Assembly (NCBI GenBank): GCA_900618795.1
Contig: UYJD01000003.1
Span: 1,495,627-1,559,626, forward strand
Reading direction: 5' to 3'
Length of the DNA stretch: 64,000 nt
Source: Cyanodermella asteris
Taxonomy: Eukaryota; Ascomycota; Lecanoromycetes; Ostropales; Stictidaceae
Position 1 is the first letter of the stretch, and the number at the start of each line of letters is the position of its first letter. The position numbers and the translations under genes were made by a program. Shown here piece by piece: positions 1-11,215 of this stretch. The notes under the pieces were generated by a model, which was not told where the DNA came from, did no database searches, and was given only the letters and a program-made list of their open reading frames with translations.

Positions 1-1375
1 CCGGCTTTCTTGCCCTTTGACGGAGCAACCTCCTGGACAGCTTCGACAACCTCTTTTGCCTTACCGCGGCCTTTTTTGGTGGTTGTCTTTGCTGTCTTGG
101 TGACAGCCTCTGCAGCATCTTCAGCAACTTCGGTAGCCTTGGCATTGCCCTTCTTCACGCCCTTCTTGGCCTTCTCGACAGTTTCCTCTGTTGGAGCAGC
201 ATCCTCGACGGCGTCGACAGCATCCTCAGCGGTCTTCTTGGCTTTGCGACCGCCCTTCTTGGCCGTGGACTTGACTTCTTCGACCACCTCGGAAACTCCT
301 TCGGCGGCGTCGTCGACCGCATTCTTGGCCTTGCGACCACTCTTCTTCGCCGCAGTCTTGACCTCTTCAATCACATCGGTAGCCTCAGCAGCAGTGTCGT
401 CTACAGTCTGCTTAGCTTTGCGGCCGCCTTTCTTTGCTGTAGACTTGGCTGTTTCCACGGCTTCAGGAGCGGTTTCGGCAGCCTCATCGGCGGCTTTCTT
501 GGCTTGTCGCCCGCCTTTCTTCGCCGTAGCTTTAGCAGCATCTGTGGCCTCAGCAGTAGTCTCAGCAATCTCAGTTGCAGCACTCTTGCCCTTGGCCTTG
601 ATTTTCTTGCCAGCACTCTTTACGTCAGCGGTAGAAGGCGCGGCATCTTCGGCCTGTGCAAGTAGACCATCAATGCCACCAACGGGCTCTTCTCTCAATG
701 CTTCGTCAATCGCCTTCAATCCTTTCTTGGCAACCTCAAGCCCGCCAGCGGCAAGCTCGCCAGCCTGCTCAATGAGGGATTTCCTTTGTTTCTTAGCTTT
801 GGGTTTGTCGGAAGACGCGTCCTTTGACGGTCCTTCAGCTTCATCACCAACAGACTTGCGCTTCTTGGGCTTGCTGACCGGCTCTGCCTTTGCGTCGTCC
901 TTCTCAGCGGCAGCATCCTTGCTCTTGCGAGACTTCTTGGGTTCAGCTGTTGAAGGCGTATTGGTAGCTTCGGTTTCAGGCTCTGCCGCTTTGCGCTTCT
1001 TGACGATAGTGTCCGGCTTCACTTCAATGCGATCACCCTTGGTAGTCTTTGCAGTCTTGATGGGGTGGTTGTCAATCTTGCTGGGCTTGGTCTCCTTGGA
1101 GATAGCGTTTGCCTTGATTTCGACCTCTTGTCCATCATCGTCGAAAAAGTCGGTAGCTGTAGCGCGACGCGACATACGACCAGAGCTCCTTTTGCCTTCA
1201 GCAGCATCGCTGGTGGTGGCCTTGGACTTGGAGGCGGCGGCCTTCTTGGGCGTGGCGTCGGCTGCGGAGAAAAACAATCAGCTCAGCTCGAATTGATAAC
1301 GCGAGCGCATGGCGCGCAGACTGGAAGAAGCTTGTACATACCTTTCGCCGGCTTGGTCTTTGTCTTGGGAGGCAT
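1..1375 (-). CDS. Lysine/alanine-rich 29-residue-repeat protein, 3' end cut by window
   Basis: Exon 1 is 1342-1375, the intron is 1262-1341, and exon 2 runs from 1261 off the left edge, so at least 431 residues are present and the C-terminus is missing. The product starts MPPKTKTKPAK. A basic stretch (KRSSGRMSRR) is followed by an acidic patch (DFFDDDGQEVE) and several KKRK-like nuclear signals. The second half has four perfectly spaced 87-base repeats, each ending in AKKGGRKAK or a close variant (spaced at 241, 328, 415 and 502), and then looser copies. The composition resembles histone H1 tails and other DNA-binding basic proteins. The GGRK cores look like weak AT-hooks but lack the RGRP core. 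I infer a nuclear, chromatin-associated protein; the family is not recognised. The opposite strand is open for 428 codons here only because of the low complexity. Confidence 0.75.
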
Positions 1376-2589
1376 CCTGAACAGTATCGCAATGCAATAG
1401 GACGCTGTTGGATGCAGATGCAGTAGGTTGAGAAGACTGAGCTGCGGCGCTCTGCGAGATATGATGTGACAAAATCGCACGCGTTTCGTGCGCCCGCCGT
1501 GATTTTGCCCGGCGGCCTTGGCGCTCATGCGACTCTGCCTGGCCAACCTTGCATCTTTCACTCTTCTCATTTCTTTCATGAATGTGCGTGAAGGTGATGC
1601 TAAGGCTGACAGGAACTTTCCTAGATACTCATGGGGAACTATGGAACACCTTTTACAAGGGGATTCCACCAGGTACCTGACTGGAGACCAGCCGAAGTGA
1701 TCACCCAGTAACTTAGCTATATATTGATTCAGCTACTTTGCGAGATTTCCGATCAGCCAACTGTCTAGGGACCTTGATGGAGTCTGGGAATCGAGCTGAT
1801 ATTCAGGCTGCTCCTGAAATGGAGCTTCTGCCGGGTCTGAGGCAATATGTCCAGGCCTTCACCTTTTTGAGCCTCTCCGACCCGGGTTCGCGATGATTCT
1901 GATTGAAAGCATTTCCGTTTCACCACCAGGAGAACGTTCAGAAAGACACGAACTACGATGACCAATATTGTGAAAACAATTTTGTGCAGAACCCGAAAAC
2001 TTCCGCCAGGAGAAGCTCGAACACTGGAGGATGGATGAGATCCTTTCAGCGGGACCGCCGGGAAACAATAAGACTATATCGAGTCTTACGACGCTGGGAC
2101 TGAAAAAATTCCGCCTGATGGACATGGTTCTACGGATCTTGCCTTGGAAGACTATCCAGACTTCATTCTATGAATTATTGGTTCACTCAGCTCTCAGCTC
2201 ACGATATACCAGATGACCCTGACGAGACCGGTCCTCATAGACTGGCATATTTGCACATTCCGGATTGGCTTCAGACCCGATCGCAGTGAGACCTGAACAT
2301 AGGAAACCACATTGGACACCTTTGTGCAATACTTGTGGGGTGTTCAGCTCCTTCACTCTTTTAGAACTGCCGACCCGGCTTCCGGATAACTTCCCCACAC
2401 CGGCCTAACAACGCCCGTTGAGCAATGCGACGTGAAGGCCACGCACGCGTTCCATCTTCAACAATGTCACTCCGACATGCAGACTACCATATAGCATCGA
2501 TACAATCATGTAACTCCACGTTCCACTGCATTGAGTCTTGCGCAACTGGTTGTACCCGTTCTTCCCGATATGGCTGAACCAGATCGCCA
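1376..2589. other. Intergenic, no gene recognised
   Basis: I see no credible gene. Short open stretches around 1.9-2.4 kb on the plus strand change frame repeatedly and could be the remains of a coding region, but I recognise no family. The first part should hold the divergent promoter of the basic repeat protein. Confidence 0.5.
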
Positions 2590-4113
2590 GTCCGTTCGTT
2601 GATGATGAGAAGGAATCCCAGAAACGGGTGTCAACTGTACTCCTCGACCGACACGGTCTACCTCTTCAGCATCAGCCGAGCGGGTTCAAGTATGATCTCC
2701 CGGTAGGTCGATGACTTGCCTTTCAGTGACCCCGGGATGCTGACAAGAAACTGAGAACTGGCCTACACGTCTCAAATGGCTCGTGCTCATACCAGTCTCC
2801 TTGCTGGCCTTCCTCGGCCCTTTCAACCGTGCCTTCATCAATCCAGCATATGCCCCTCTGGCTGCGGCTTTCAATATTCCTCAGCAGGAAGACTAGTATG
2901 TCACGACGACAGCAATCGTCTTCCAGGGCGTCTTTCACTTTTATGGGCCCCGCTTGCGAACGTATATGGTCCACGCCCAGTCTACCTCATAACAACTCTC
3001 ATCGGTGTCGCAGCAACAGTAGGCACAGCTGCTTCGCCAACATGAGCGGGACTCCTTGCGGCGCGAGCCGTCTCTGGGGCCGCCACATCCGCTGCCATGG
3101 CTGTTGGTGTTGAGACTGTCAACGACATGTTTTTCACGCATGAGAAAGGCATCGAGATGGGTATCTGGACACTATTCTTCGCCAACGGCTCACATCTTGC
3201 GCCAATCATAGGTGGATATCTCCCTCGGTCCGCTGGTTTCAAATGCTGCTGGTATCTGCCCGCAATCATCAACGGTAGTCTGCTGATTGTCATGTCTTCG
3301 GCCTTCCAGAAACTCTGTTCCCACGAACAGCAGAATTCCTTGAAAAACACAGGGAAAGATCGTATCACCAATTGTTTTGGAACCTCGGCAAGATTTCCGT
3401 CGGAATCATCATGTTCGTGTGCGTGACCTGGTCCGTCCCTTTCAGCTCCTGAGACATCCTTCGATAGCGCTCATATGGCCCTATTCCTTCTGTTCCTTCG
3501 AATTCGCTGCGATACTCCCCTCCGTTACGCTCGCCATTCTCTTTCGCCAAACCTAATCCTTCTCCACGGGCATCATCGCTCTCATGCTTGGAATTCCCTC
3601 CGTCGTCGGCTTCCCCTCCGGCGAAATCCTCGCAGGCCCTTTATCTGACTTCATCCTCCACCGCTACGCCCAACCCCACGACGGCGACCGCAAATCAGAA
3701 GCACGCCTCGTAGCCCTGGTCCCGAGTGCCCTGATCACACCTGCTGGGACGATGATCTACGGTGTTTGCCTGCACTTCAAGACCAATTGGATCGGTCTCG
3801 TGGTCGGAAATGCGGTTGCTGGCTTCGGGTTGCAGTTGGTGTTGACGGTCAGCTATGCGTACTGTGCGGATTGTTACCCGTCCAGGACGGCGGAGATGGG
3901 CGCGTTGTTCAATACGGGGAAGCAAGTATTCTCGTTCACGATTGGGTTTTATGCGAAACCGTTCGCGGATCAGGGTGCAGTATGCGTGGTTTCCGTTACC
4001 CCTGATACTCATCTTGGCATTCGTTGGACCCTTGATGCTATTATTTGAGGGAGCGGGATGGAGGGCATCCATGACGAGTCCAAGTGGGCGTCTGACTGAG
4101 GCTTGATACTACG
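2590..4113 (+). pseudogene. Decayed MFS multidrug-type transporter
   Basis: Fragments in all three plus frames match, in order, a fungal major facilitator of the drug:H+ antiporter kind. First comes the cytosolic N-terminus with GFKYD. The first membrane span follows (WLVLIPVSLLAFLGPFNRAF). Then comes VYLITTLIGVAATVG, the region VNDMFFTHEKG.MGIW, and finally the C-terminal half with GEILAGPLSDFILHRY and YCADCYPSRTAEMG. There is a stop shortly after the first span (EDx at about 2896), others upstream of it, and several frame changes between 2.9 and 3.6 kb. The longest intact piece is 3584-4048. A functional protein would be about 500 residues with 12 spans. The conserved family motifs show the gene was once functional; it cannot now make a transporter. 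Confidence 0.8.
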
Positions 4114-4500
4114 ATGAGAGCTCGACCTGCCTCTCGCACCTAGGATACCGGACCCTGCGGCAGTGCATTGACCTGTCGAATTTGAATTGTACAAGATTCA
4201 CGATTCTGCTGGTCATGCGCCTTGATTTCGCAGCATCGAGAGCCACCGGCACTTTCAGTCATCAATTCTCCAAGGTAGCTCTGCTGGCCTCATACGATCT
4301 CTGTGACGTTGGGTACCAATCTGTATTGCTTTCTAGCTACTGCAACATGCCATCGTGCTTATCGCTCTCATGAACTGGCTTCTCGATAGCGCTGTCGATC
4401 TGGCTAGTTAGAACCACCTCCGGTTCCCCTCAACGCCCGTCAGGTTTTGGACATGACGCATAGTTACACAATGTCGCATGAGCAGCGCACATTCAAGTCG
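4114..4500. other. Intergenic, nothing recognised
   Basis: This 387-base spacer lies between the MFS relic and the convergent 3' end of the gene that follows. No open frame, repeat or RNA gene was recognised. Confidence 0.5.
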
Positions 4501-6396
4501 CTAGTCCGTATTCAGCTTGCGCTTCTTGTGGCTATTCACTACAACAACCGTCTCCTGTGGTGGCAGTTCCCCGGATTCTGCAATGTCTCCGGTTTGTTCG
4601 CCTTCACGGGCGACCTTTTCGACCTCAGCATCAAGGTCCTCAATTCCGCCTGCTCGCCACGGCTCCCACTCCTTGCTTCTTCGAATGATAGCGATGACTT
4701 CGGAGTTGTTGGAATCATCATGCAGTTGTGAAGTAAGGCTGTTGTCGGCAGACCATCGGTTCGGATTCGGAAAGTTCTCCTTACCAGCCGTCGCCAGACC
4801 TTGGTCATTGCTATCGGTCGAATCCTGTTCGTGAGTCTTGCGCTTTATGGCCTTCTCGCGTCTGGCTCGGATAGTTGAGATGTCATTCTTGTGCTCCGAT
4901 CTCGCATGTTGGGCATGGAACTTCCAGAGAGTCTCCGTGTCATATCCCCCACCAGCCTGGATGTTTTGGTAGTGGAACAGTGCCCACTGGGGCATGCTCA
5001 CACGCCAATCCGCATGTTTCCCCAGCGCTGTAGCCTCGGCTTTGGCTAACTTAGCTGGGAGCTCACGCAAGAGCTGGATGTATCTTGTCTTATCTGTCTC
5101 TAAACAGGCTTCGCGTTCATGGAAATTGATGGTTCTAGAAAGACCATTCTCCATGTGCCGGGTGGAAAGAACCATCAATCGGTAGGCGGTGCTGTGCAGC
5201 TTATGAAAATTCTCGTCTTTGCCGCCTTGCGCCCCTAGACGCTTGCTTTCATGTTCACGAAACTCATAGAGCTCGCGAGGGAGCCGTATAGTGAAAGCCT
5301 GGACGCATCGGGCGCTCACAATGGCAGACAAAGCCAGGTAAGTGACAGACAGGAGCTCGTCGTCATCTGAAGTCGAGTCAGCTGGAATATCTACACCAAC
5401 TCGGGAACACGAAACCTACCATCCATCTCGCTGTGGAAGTGAGCATTACTGATCAGTAAAAAAGGAAATCCAATCGCCGCGTTCAAGGCCTTCTTGTAGA
5501 TATGGATACCTTTGGGTACCAACAATCCAAGCAGGATGGCTTTACCGGCCTTTCTAACCCACTGGTAGTCCGGCAAGGTCTCGATGTCGAAAATCAGGTG
5601 TTCGCCAATAGACAAGTTTTGGAACTGTGGGACGTCCTGACCAACCAAATCCGCCTCGAGGGGTGGCCTCGGTTTCAATATGGCGTAGAGCAATCCCAAC
5701 GATTGACTCCAGAATTTCGAGTCTTCGAAGAATTCTTGCTGCTTCGCGACCAGATCCATGAGACGGGAAGACGCGATAAGAGTTTCGATCTGACTCGCAA
5801 CGGCGAGGTCAGCGGTCGTAATCAATCCATCTCGAACCAGTTTATTGACGAGCCTGAGGTCTTTGTGTGGAAACAGCTCAGGGTGCTCCTTTCGGAGGAG
5901 ATCTTTCAAGAACTTGAACCAGAAGTTTATCAAGTTCAAGTCGAAGTCTCGGATGCTGAACGTTGCAAGTCTCTTTATCTCCTTGGCACCGTCAAGAAAT
6001 GCCTCCATGCCAGCCATTAAAGTCGTATGAATTTCTGACGCCTTGTTCAGTCCAACATCGATCGCGAGGCGGCTGAAGCTGGCTTCGAAGGCGAGGAAAC
6101 GAGGAGCTCTGGGGAAATGTCCCTTCCTGGGTAATTTCCCAGCGCATCTGCCGATATGAGATGTTATCACCATTGATCGACTCAAGCCCCAAGATATCTG
6201 TCGCAGCGATGGAGAAGTCGTGTATTGACCCTTGAGATTGAGAACGTCCGCCACTCGGGATGACTTCCCTGGGGTTTCGAGCCAGCGGCGAGTCTGCGAA
6301 GGCTAATTGGTCTACTATGAGTTTTGTGCTGAAACAGACTGTTTTCAACAGCCTTGTTCTCACAGGGTCACACTTGCTGGTAGGGTCTTTGGACAT
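4501..6396 (-). CDS. Uncharacterised fungal protein, paralogue of the damaged gene at 50.1-51.9 kb
   Basis: Proposed exons are 6265-6396, 5420-6197 and 4501-5366, giving 591 residues. The second intron (5367-5419) is well supported: its donor is GTAGGT and its acceptor TTCAG, and it falls at the same place and phase (MD/DDELL) as the intron of the paralogue at 51.07-51.11 kb (D/DLELL). The first intron (6198-6264) is less sure because its donor is GTCATC. A start at 6462 is also in frame. Shared blocks with the paralogue include LVNKLVRDG / LVRKLCNHG, YKKALNAAIGFPFLL / YTRALKSDVALPVFL and QWALFHYQNI / QLAFQHYENL. The C-terminus is polar and ends in a basic KKRKLNTD, a possible nuclear signal, which the paralogue also has (TKKRKVA). 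No catalytic motif, signal peptide or membrane span is visible. The function is unknown. Confidence 0.7.
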
Positions 6397-6831
6397 GTCC
6401 CCGTTTTCTTGGAAACGTTGAGGTGGGGTTGAGTTGCTGACTAAGCTCACTTTGCAACTCAACTCAGCCGGACAGGAAACTCACAGAGTCGGTTGGGTGG
6501 GAGCAGGAGCTGAACACCCCAAAGTAACTCTTGTCGCGTTCTCTAGCATCTTTGTCTAGCATTCGATCACGGAGCAAATGCGATATGACACCGGTAGTAA
6601 GTCTACGTGTGGGCCAACGAGCAAGATCTGACCTCTGCATGCAGTATTCCAGTTCTAGCCCATCGCCACGTTTGAACGTCAGGATCGTTTAAATAAACGT
6701 CAAGAACAGAGGGCCAACTTTTGACCAAGTCTCAAGTTATCGTACAACATGCTGAAAATAAAGTAGGTGTAAAGTATTACCTAGAATATGTAAAAGCCGG
6801 CCATGTCTTCGTTACAAGCAAAAGAAGCCCC
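6397..6831. other. Intergenic, nothing recognised
   Basis: This 435-base spacer should contain the promoter of the minus-strand gene to its left and the 3' end of the GMC oxidoreductase to its right. A slightly AT-rich stretch lies near 6680-6790. No gene or RNA was recognised. Confidence 0.5.
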
Positions 6832-8499
6832 TCAAAGCTTCAAGATTAGCTCACTCGCCTTCTCGGCCGCGATCATGATACCCATTTGGGGGTTAACTGT
6901 CAACGGCGGCACGATGCTGCCGTCCACCACATGCAAATTCCTCATTCCCACGACCTGCGCATTAGCATCCACGCAGCCCTTGCCCAGCGTACAGCTGCTG
7001 CTCCAGTGCTGCACCATACCCCTCGCGTACGGGCTGCTCGTCGTGATGTACGTCCTGATCTCCTCCATCGTGGCGTTGGCGTTGATGTTCAGGGGCTTGA
7101 GCGAGAAATTGCCGAGGTGCTGGAAGATGTCGTGGATGAAAGTCGCAATGTCCGTGGCGTCTTGGCCGGCGGTGTCGGAATAGTAGACGTCTTCGGAGGG
7201 TCCGGCAACCAGGTTGCTGTCGAGGACGACGCGGCCGGAACTCTTGAGGCCGGAGGTGCCGTAGACGTTCAGCGTGATGGTGTTGTTAGACATGTAGTCT
7301 GAGTAGCCGGCCGAGTCGATCGTGCCTTGGAGGCCGGCGAAGCTGCCGTCGGCATGCTTGGCCTTGGCCCAGAAGACACTGGTCTCGGAGGCGAAGGAGT
7401 AGGGTCCTGAGCGGGAATTCTTGTATTGATCGGCGTCGGCTTGAATGGGCTGGGAATAGTTGTAGATGTAGGATTGGACGTCAGGAGATTCGAGTTCAAT
7501 ATAGGTGTTGGGGTTGTCGAAAAGAATATGTCCGACGGCGGTGTTGTTGATCCATTCGGAGGAGGGAATATCCTCAAGCTTGCCAGCGGCAGTGATGTTC
7601 TGCAGCACGGCTGGGTCACCGATGCCAGAGAGCATCAGAAGCTGAGGCGACTGCAGAGCGCCAGCGCTGAGAATGACGCGTCCGCCTTCAGCGAGCTGGC
7701 AGGTGGTGGACTGGTTATTGACGATGGCGGAGACGCACTTCGCAGTGTCGCCGTTGCGGAGGACGCGATCGACCCGTGCGCCGGTCTGAAGCTTGAAGTT
7801 CGATCTCTTCATTGCGTCCTGCAAGTATGTGGTGGCCGGCCCACCACGCTGACCGTTGCCGTAGTCGAAGATGGTGTGGCCGAAGACGTTGTCCTTGTCG
7901 TCCGCATCGTCGTTAACATTTTTCTCTTCGAAGCCCGCGCCTTCGACAAGCCATTTCTTGGCTGCATCGTAGCCACTCTGAAGGTAGAACTTTTGGTCCT
8001 GCGACGTGCGGTCCGATGACACTTGCTCCCGCTTCAATTTCCCGATCGACGTATTAACATCCTTTGACTTCCAGCCATCTGGGAAGTAGAGGTCGAAGTC
8101 AGAAGCCGGCGGTTGAAAGAAGAGACCGGCGTTGATGGCCGAGCTGCCACCCACGGTGCAGCCGACATAGGCATTGACTTGCTTGCCACAAAGAAGGTCG
8201 TCTGGGTTTGTTGTAGGGTCGAAAATCGACTTGTAAAGCCCTGGTACATCGACACGGCTCAGGTTTGTTCCCTTTAACCAGTCCGGCTGGTCACGACCAC
8301 CAGTGATGAAGTAGCTGGACCCTCCTGACTCGAGTAGCAGTGTCTTCTTTCCTGCTTCACTGAGTCGGTCTGCAACGATGATACCGGCAGGCCCGGAGCC
8401 TACCACAATGGCATCATACGTTTCATCCCGAGGCGCAAGAGGGGCTGCAAGTGCAAGGCTCGAAAGCTGAAGCACTGTGGTTAATGATGAGTATCTCAT
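6832..8499 (-). CDS. Secreted GMC oxidoreductase, cellobiose-dehydrogenase flavodomain type
   Basis: This is a single exon of 555 residues. Residues 1-19 form a signal peptide (hydrophobic, ending LALAA/PLAP). The FAD dinucleotide-binding loop VVGSGPAG lies at about 32-39. The second flavin motif, GCTVGGSSAINAGLFF, is of the kind seen in cellobiose dehydrogenase flavodomains (CAZy AA3_1-like). Near the C-terminus are the expected active-site His498 (VQHWSSSC) and Asn536 (TVNPQMG). Several NxS/T sites suggest glycosylation. Family knowledge implies oxidation of a sugar or alcohol with FAD and reduction of oxygen, a quinone or a partner protein outside the cell. The cytochrome domain of true cellobiose dehydrogenase is absent, so the electron acceptor and substrate are uncertain. 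It is intact, unlike the decayed genes on both sides. Confidence 0.9.
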   Translation of the reverse strand: MRYSSLTTVLQLSSLALAAPLAPRDETYDAIVVGSGPAGIIVADRLSEAGKKTLLLESGGSSYFITGGRDQPDWLKGTNLSRVDVPGLYKSIFDPTTNPDDLLCGKQVNAYVGCTVGGSSAINAGLFFQPPASDFDLYFPDGWKSKDVNTSIGKLKREQVSSDRTSQDQKFYLQSGYDAAKKWLVEGAGFEEKNVNDDADDKDNVFGHTIFDYGNGQRGGPATTYLQDAMKRSNFKLQTGARVDRVLRNGDTAKCVSAIVNNQSTTCQLAEGGRVILSAGALQSPQLLMLSGIGDPAVLQNITAAGKLEDIPSSEWINNTAVGHILFDNPNTYIELESPDVQSYIYNYSQPIQADADQYKNSRSGPYSFASETSVFWAKAKHADGSFAGLQGTIDSAGYSDYMSNNTITLNVYGTSGLKSSGRVVLDSNLVAGPSEDVYYSDTAGQDATDIATFIHDIFQHLGNFSLKPLNINANATMEEIRTYITTSSPYARGMVQHWSSSCTLGKGCVDANAQVVGMRNLHVVDGSIVPPLTVNPQMGIMIAAEKASELILKL

Positions 8500-9601
8500 A
8501 TTGGAAACAACGATTGTCCAACGTGGCGAGCCAAGGTCTATCTAGCCTAACCGTTGAAGCGAGTTTGAGCTCGGAATGTACCTACCTAGGATAATAAAAG
8601 CTGACCCGCCATTGACGTCAATGGAACCATTCATAGCCAGCGTCCCTGGGCCCTGGGTACCTGCGGTACGACAATTGATCCATTCAGAGAGCACAGCGAG
8701 CTGACCGGAAGCTCAAGCTCCCACGGTTCGTGCCGCCTTCGCCGTGCCGCGTTGAACATGCCCCATGAGGCTCATGACAACTGCGAGCGATGTTCGCACT
8801 GTCATGCATCCCGGGTTAACCTGACGCCCAATTGAAATTACCATCACGGCGGATGTGGCACATTAACGAGAATCACGCCATGTGCCACTTCCCGCGGCAC
8901 AGAAACGTCGTGAAAGAGGCAGTGGCCAATTCAAAGGCAATGACGGCATGTCCAAAGGGTCCGACACAAACCAAGCTTGGCACCTCGCACATGGATGCTC
9001 GAACAGTCCAGTAGGCAGACGACCGTGGTTTTGTGATAAAGTTAGCCGGTCGGAAGGACGTGGAGGAGCAAAAAATAGTGGATGATGGGGGCGGAAAGAA
9101 CGCCGCTGCCATCTGCGCCAAGATATCGGCATCATCGCTCGTGTTCGCCGGTGCAAAACTCTGGTTAGGATTCGTTGACTTTTTGAGCCTCGTAGTCCAA
9201 CGTCAGAATGGATCGGGGTCTGCCAGGGTTGTTTTTGTGTGGGCAACAGGCCCGGGCTCCGTTTCTTCATGGCGTCGAGCGGTGTGGAGATGCGTATTCG
9301 AGATTGTACCTCAGCATATGTGATGCTGCACTACAAACTACATGTAGGTGAAGAAGATGTTCAATGACATGGATTAAGATATGAACTAAGATTCGGGAAT
9401 AGGGCGAGCACATTGTTGTTCCTGACTTGAAATTGCAATAGCGTGGCACTCTTCAAGGATCTTTGATCTCCACAATCCGCCGATTTCGAGTGAGTCATTT
9501 CAACTACCACCTGTCCAACGCCGTTTCACAACTTTGCATCGTGTTGTCATCCGGGCATATCAGCAAGATCCTGCGGAGGGCCAGCTCGTCTCGATCTTAG
9601 G
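8500..9601. other. Intergenic, upstream of GMC oxidoreductase
   Basis: About 1.1 kb without a credible gene. The left part is the promoter of the minus-strand GMC gene and holds a palindromic bZIP-like site (listed separately). Short open frames around 8.9-9.3 kb on both strands have no recognisable products. Confidence 0.5.
8609..8624. promoter_or_regulatory. CRE-like palindrome TGACGTCA
   Basis: CCATTGACGTCAATGG is a perfect 16-base palindrome centred on TGACGTCA, the classical ATF/CREB bZIP site. It lies about 110 bases upstream of the GMC oxidoreductase start codon at 8499, a suitable promoter distance. Regulation by a bZIP factor is inferred from the motif and position only. Confidence 0.5.
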
Positions 9602-11215
9602 GAATGACCTCCCGGTCGCCATCTCCAAGCAAATGCAAGTTCTTCAAGCAGCAATCTCTCGATGATCTCCACGACATGCCTGCCGATGTTGGGCAACAGC
9701 TTGAAGAATGACCTGACCCGTCAGCGAGGCGCCGCAAAAAGCTGTGACACACTCACTCACTATCCCCGTGGCAAAGGTAAAGTTCTTCCATTCCGCGTGA
9801 TCGCAAATCAGGACGGATGCGTTCGCCATCTCAGCACTATTGTTCCATGTCAGTTTGAGGTCCTGAAACATGGCTGCATTCGATACCCACCATCAGCAAA
9901 ATGAGCGATTGAAAAGCCGTTTGTCGTCGAACTCGGAACGACAGGTTGCGACCTCTCGCCGCATGGTGACTTCTGATGCATTTGGGTATGTGTCTCTCGG
10001 ATGCTGCGCGTGAGACTGTGGCACAGAGATCAGCTTGGCGGACTCGGCGTCATGCGGCTGGTGCATTTTGAATCGCGAAAATCGCGGAAACTCGTCGCGG
10101 ATTTTGACTATGCCGTACTTGTAGACTGTCAAGATAAGTCACTCCTTGGGTATATCGGAGAAACGGACTCATTTGGCTTGGAAAAGAAGCCGAAACCACC
10201 GTTGTGGACCACAGAGATGCCCCTGTATCGAGCTGCCTCGCCTTGTGATAGCTCCAGGTGCGCGTACACCCAGGCCTGGACCATCAGCCTGTCCGTTGGT
10301 ACGCGATGGCTTAAAATTTTTGATCGTACCTACGAACGACACTGGTCTTTCAGATTTATGAGGGTTGGCCTCCACACCCCAGCAGCCATAACGACCTTGT
10401 CGGCTAGGTATTCGGTGCCGTCAGCTGTTTCGTCTGCGGTACAAGTGCTGCCGTGAGGTGCAAACAGAGGCTGCTTGAAGATCCCAGCACTGAGACGTCA
10501 GATGAGCAACAAACTTTAGATAAATGGTGGCCGCATACCTGCCGAATGCAATTCTTACTCCTGTGCTCTGCGAAAGTTCTTCGATTGCATTGATAGCTTT
10601 GGCAGCTGCCAGCCATCCACTATCTTTGCTGTGAACGACTTTCCAGCCTTGAGTGCCGCAAATCGCCAGCCGGGCGACTGACAGATCCACATCAGTGGCC
10701 CACCTTGATCTGATTTTGTTCGAGAAAGGGCATCTTCGTCAAGATCTCATATTCGATTCCCAGAACCTCATGCGTCTCTCCAAGGTCGACATCTTTCAAA
10801 GTTTGGTACTGCCTGCTCAGGGCCTCAATCTCTTCTTGCCAGCCAGCGCAATCAAGCTGAAATCAGTGAGCACGTAGTCACCCGTCAAATATCAGTCGTG
10901 AGATTCTCTGCCAGCATTATGAAAGTATGGCTTGAACAGTTCATCTTTATTCCACGTCTTGCGCGCTTCGAGGATCAGCTGCAAATCGCCAGCGTTTGGT
11001 AGCCGAATCCCAATGACTTCATTAAGGTCATCACCAGCCGACTAAGCAGAAGCCATTGGGTGCGTATCGAGTACTGTCATAGTCGACGGAGTATACCCGG
11101 CTCTGACCAGATGGAGGGCTGTCGACGACCCGATTGTACCGCCTCCGCCAAGGGCGATGATTGTCGTCGTCGTTCTTCCATCAGCCACCATGATCCAAAA
11201 TGATGATTCTCTCAA
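9602..11215 (-). pseudogene. Decayed fructosyl amino acid oxidase (amadoriase)
   Basis: The minus strand carries, in order, pieces of an amadoriase-type FAD oxidoreductase (DAO fold). The N-terminal FAD loop is at about 11.05-11.17 kb (GGGGTIGSSTALHLVRAGYTP). It is followed by LDTHPMASA and then, after an in-frame stop, GDDLNEVIGIRLPNAG and ARKTWNKDELFKPYFHNAG. The central part has many stops and frame changes. The C-terminus near 9.62-9.69 kb reads FFKLLPNIGRHVVEIIE and then AFAWRWRPGG, which is characteristic of this family. Intact relatives deglycate Amadori products (fructosyl amino acids) in the cytosol or peroxisome. At least six breaks are visible, so the gene is dead. It is a host metabolic gene and not a mobile element. 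Confidence 0.8.

Noticed and set aside
10-1296. Plus-strand open frame of 428 codons, Ala/Ser/Phe-rich
   Set aside because: It is the antisense of the Lys/Ala-rich repeat protein. The other strand has a start, an intron with good sites and regular 29-residue repeats.
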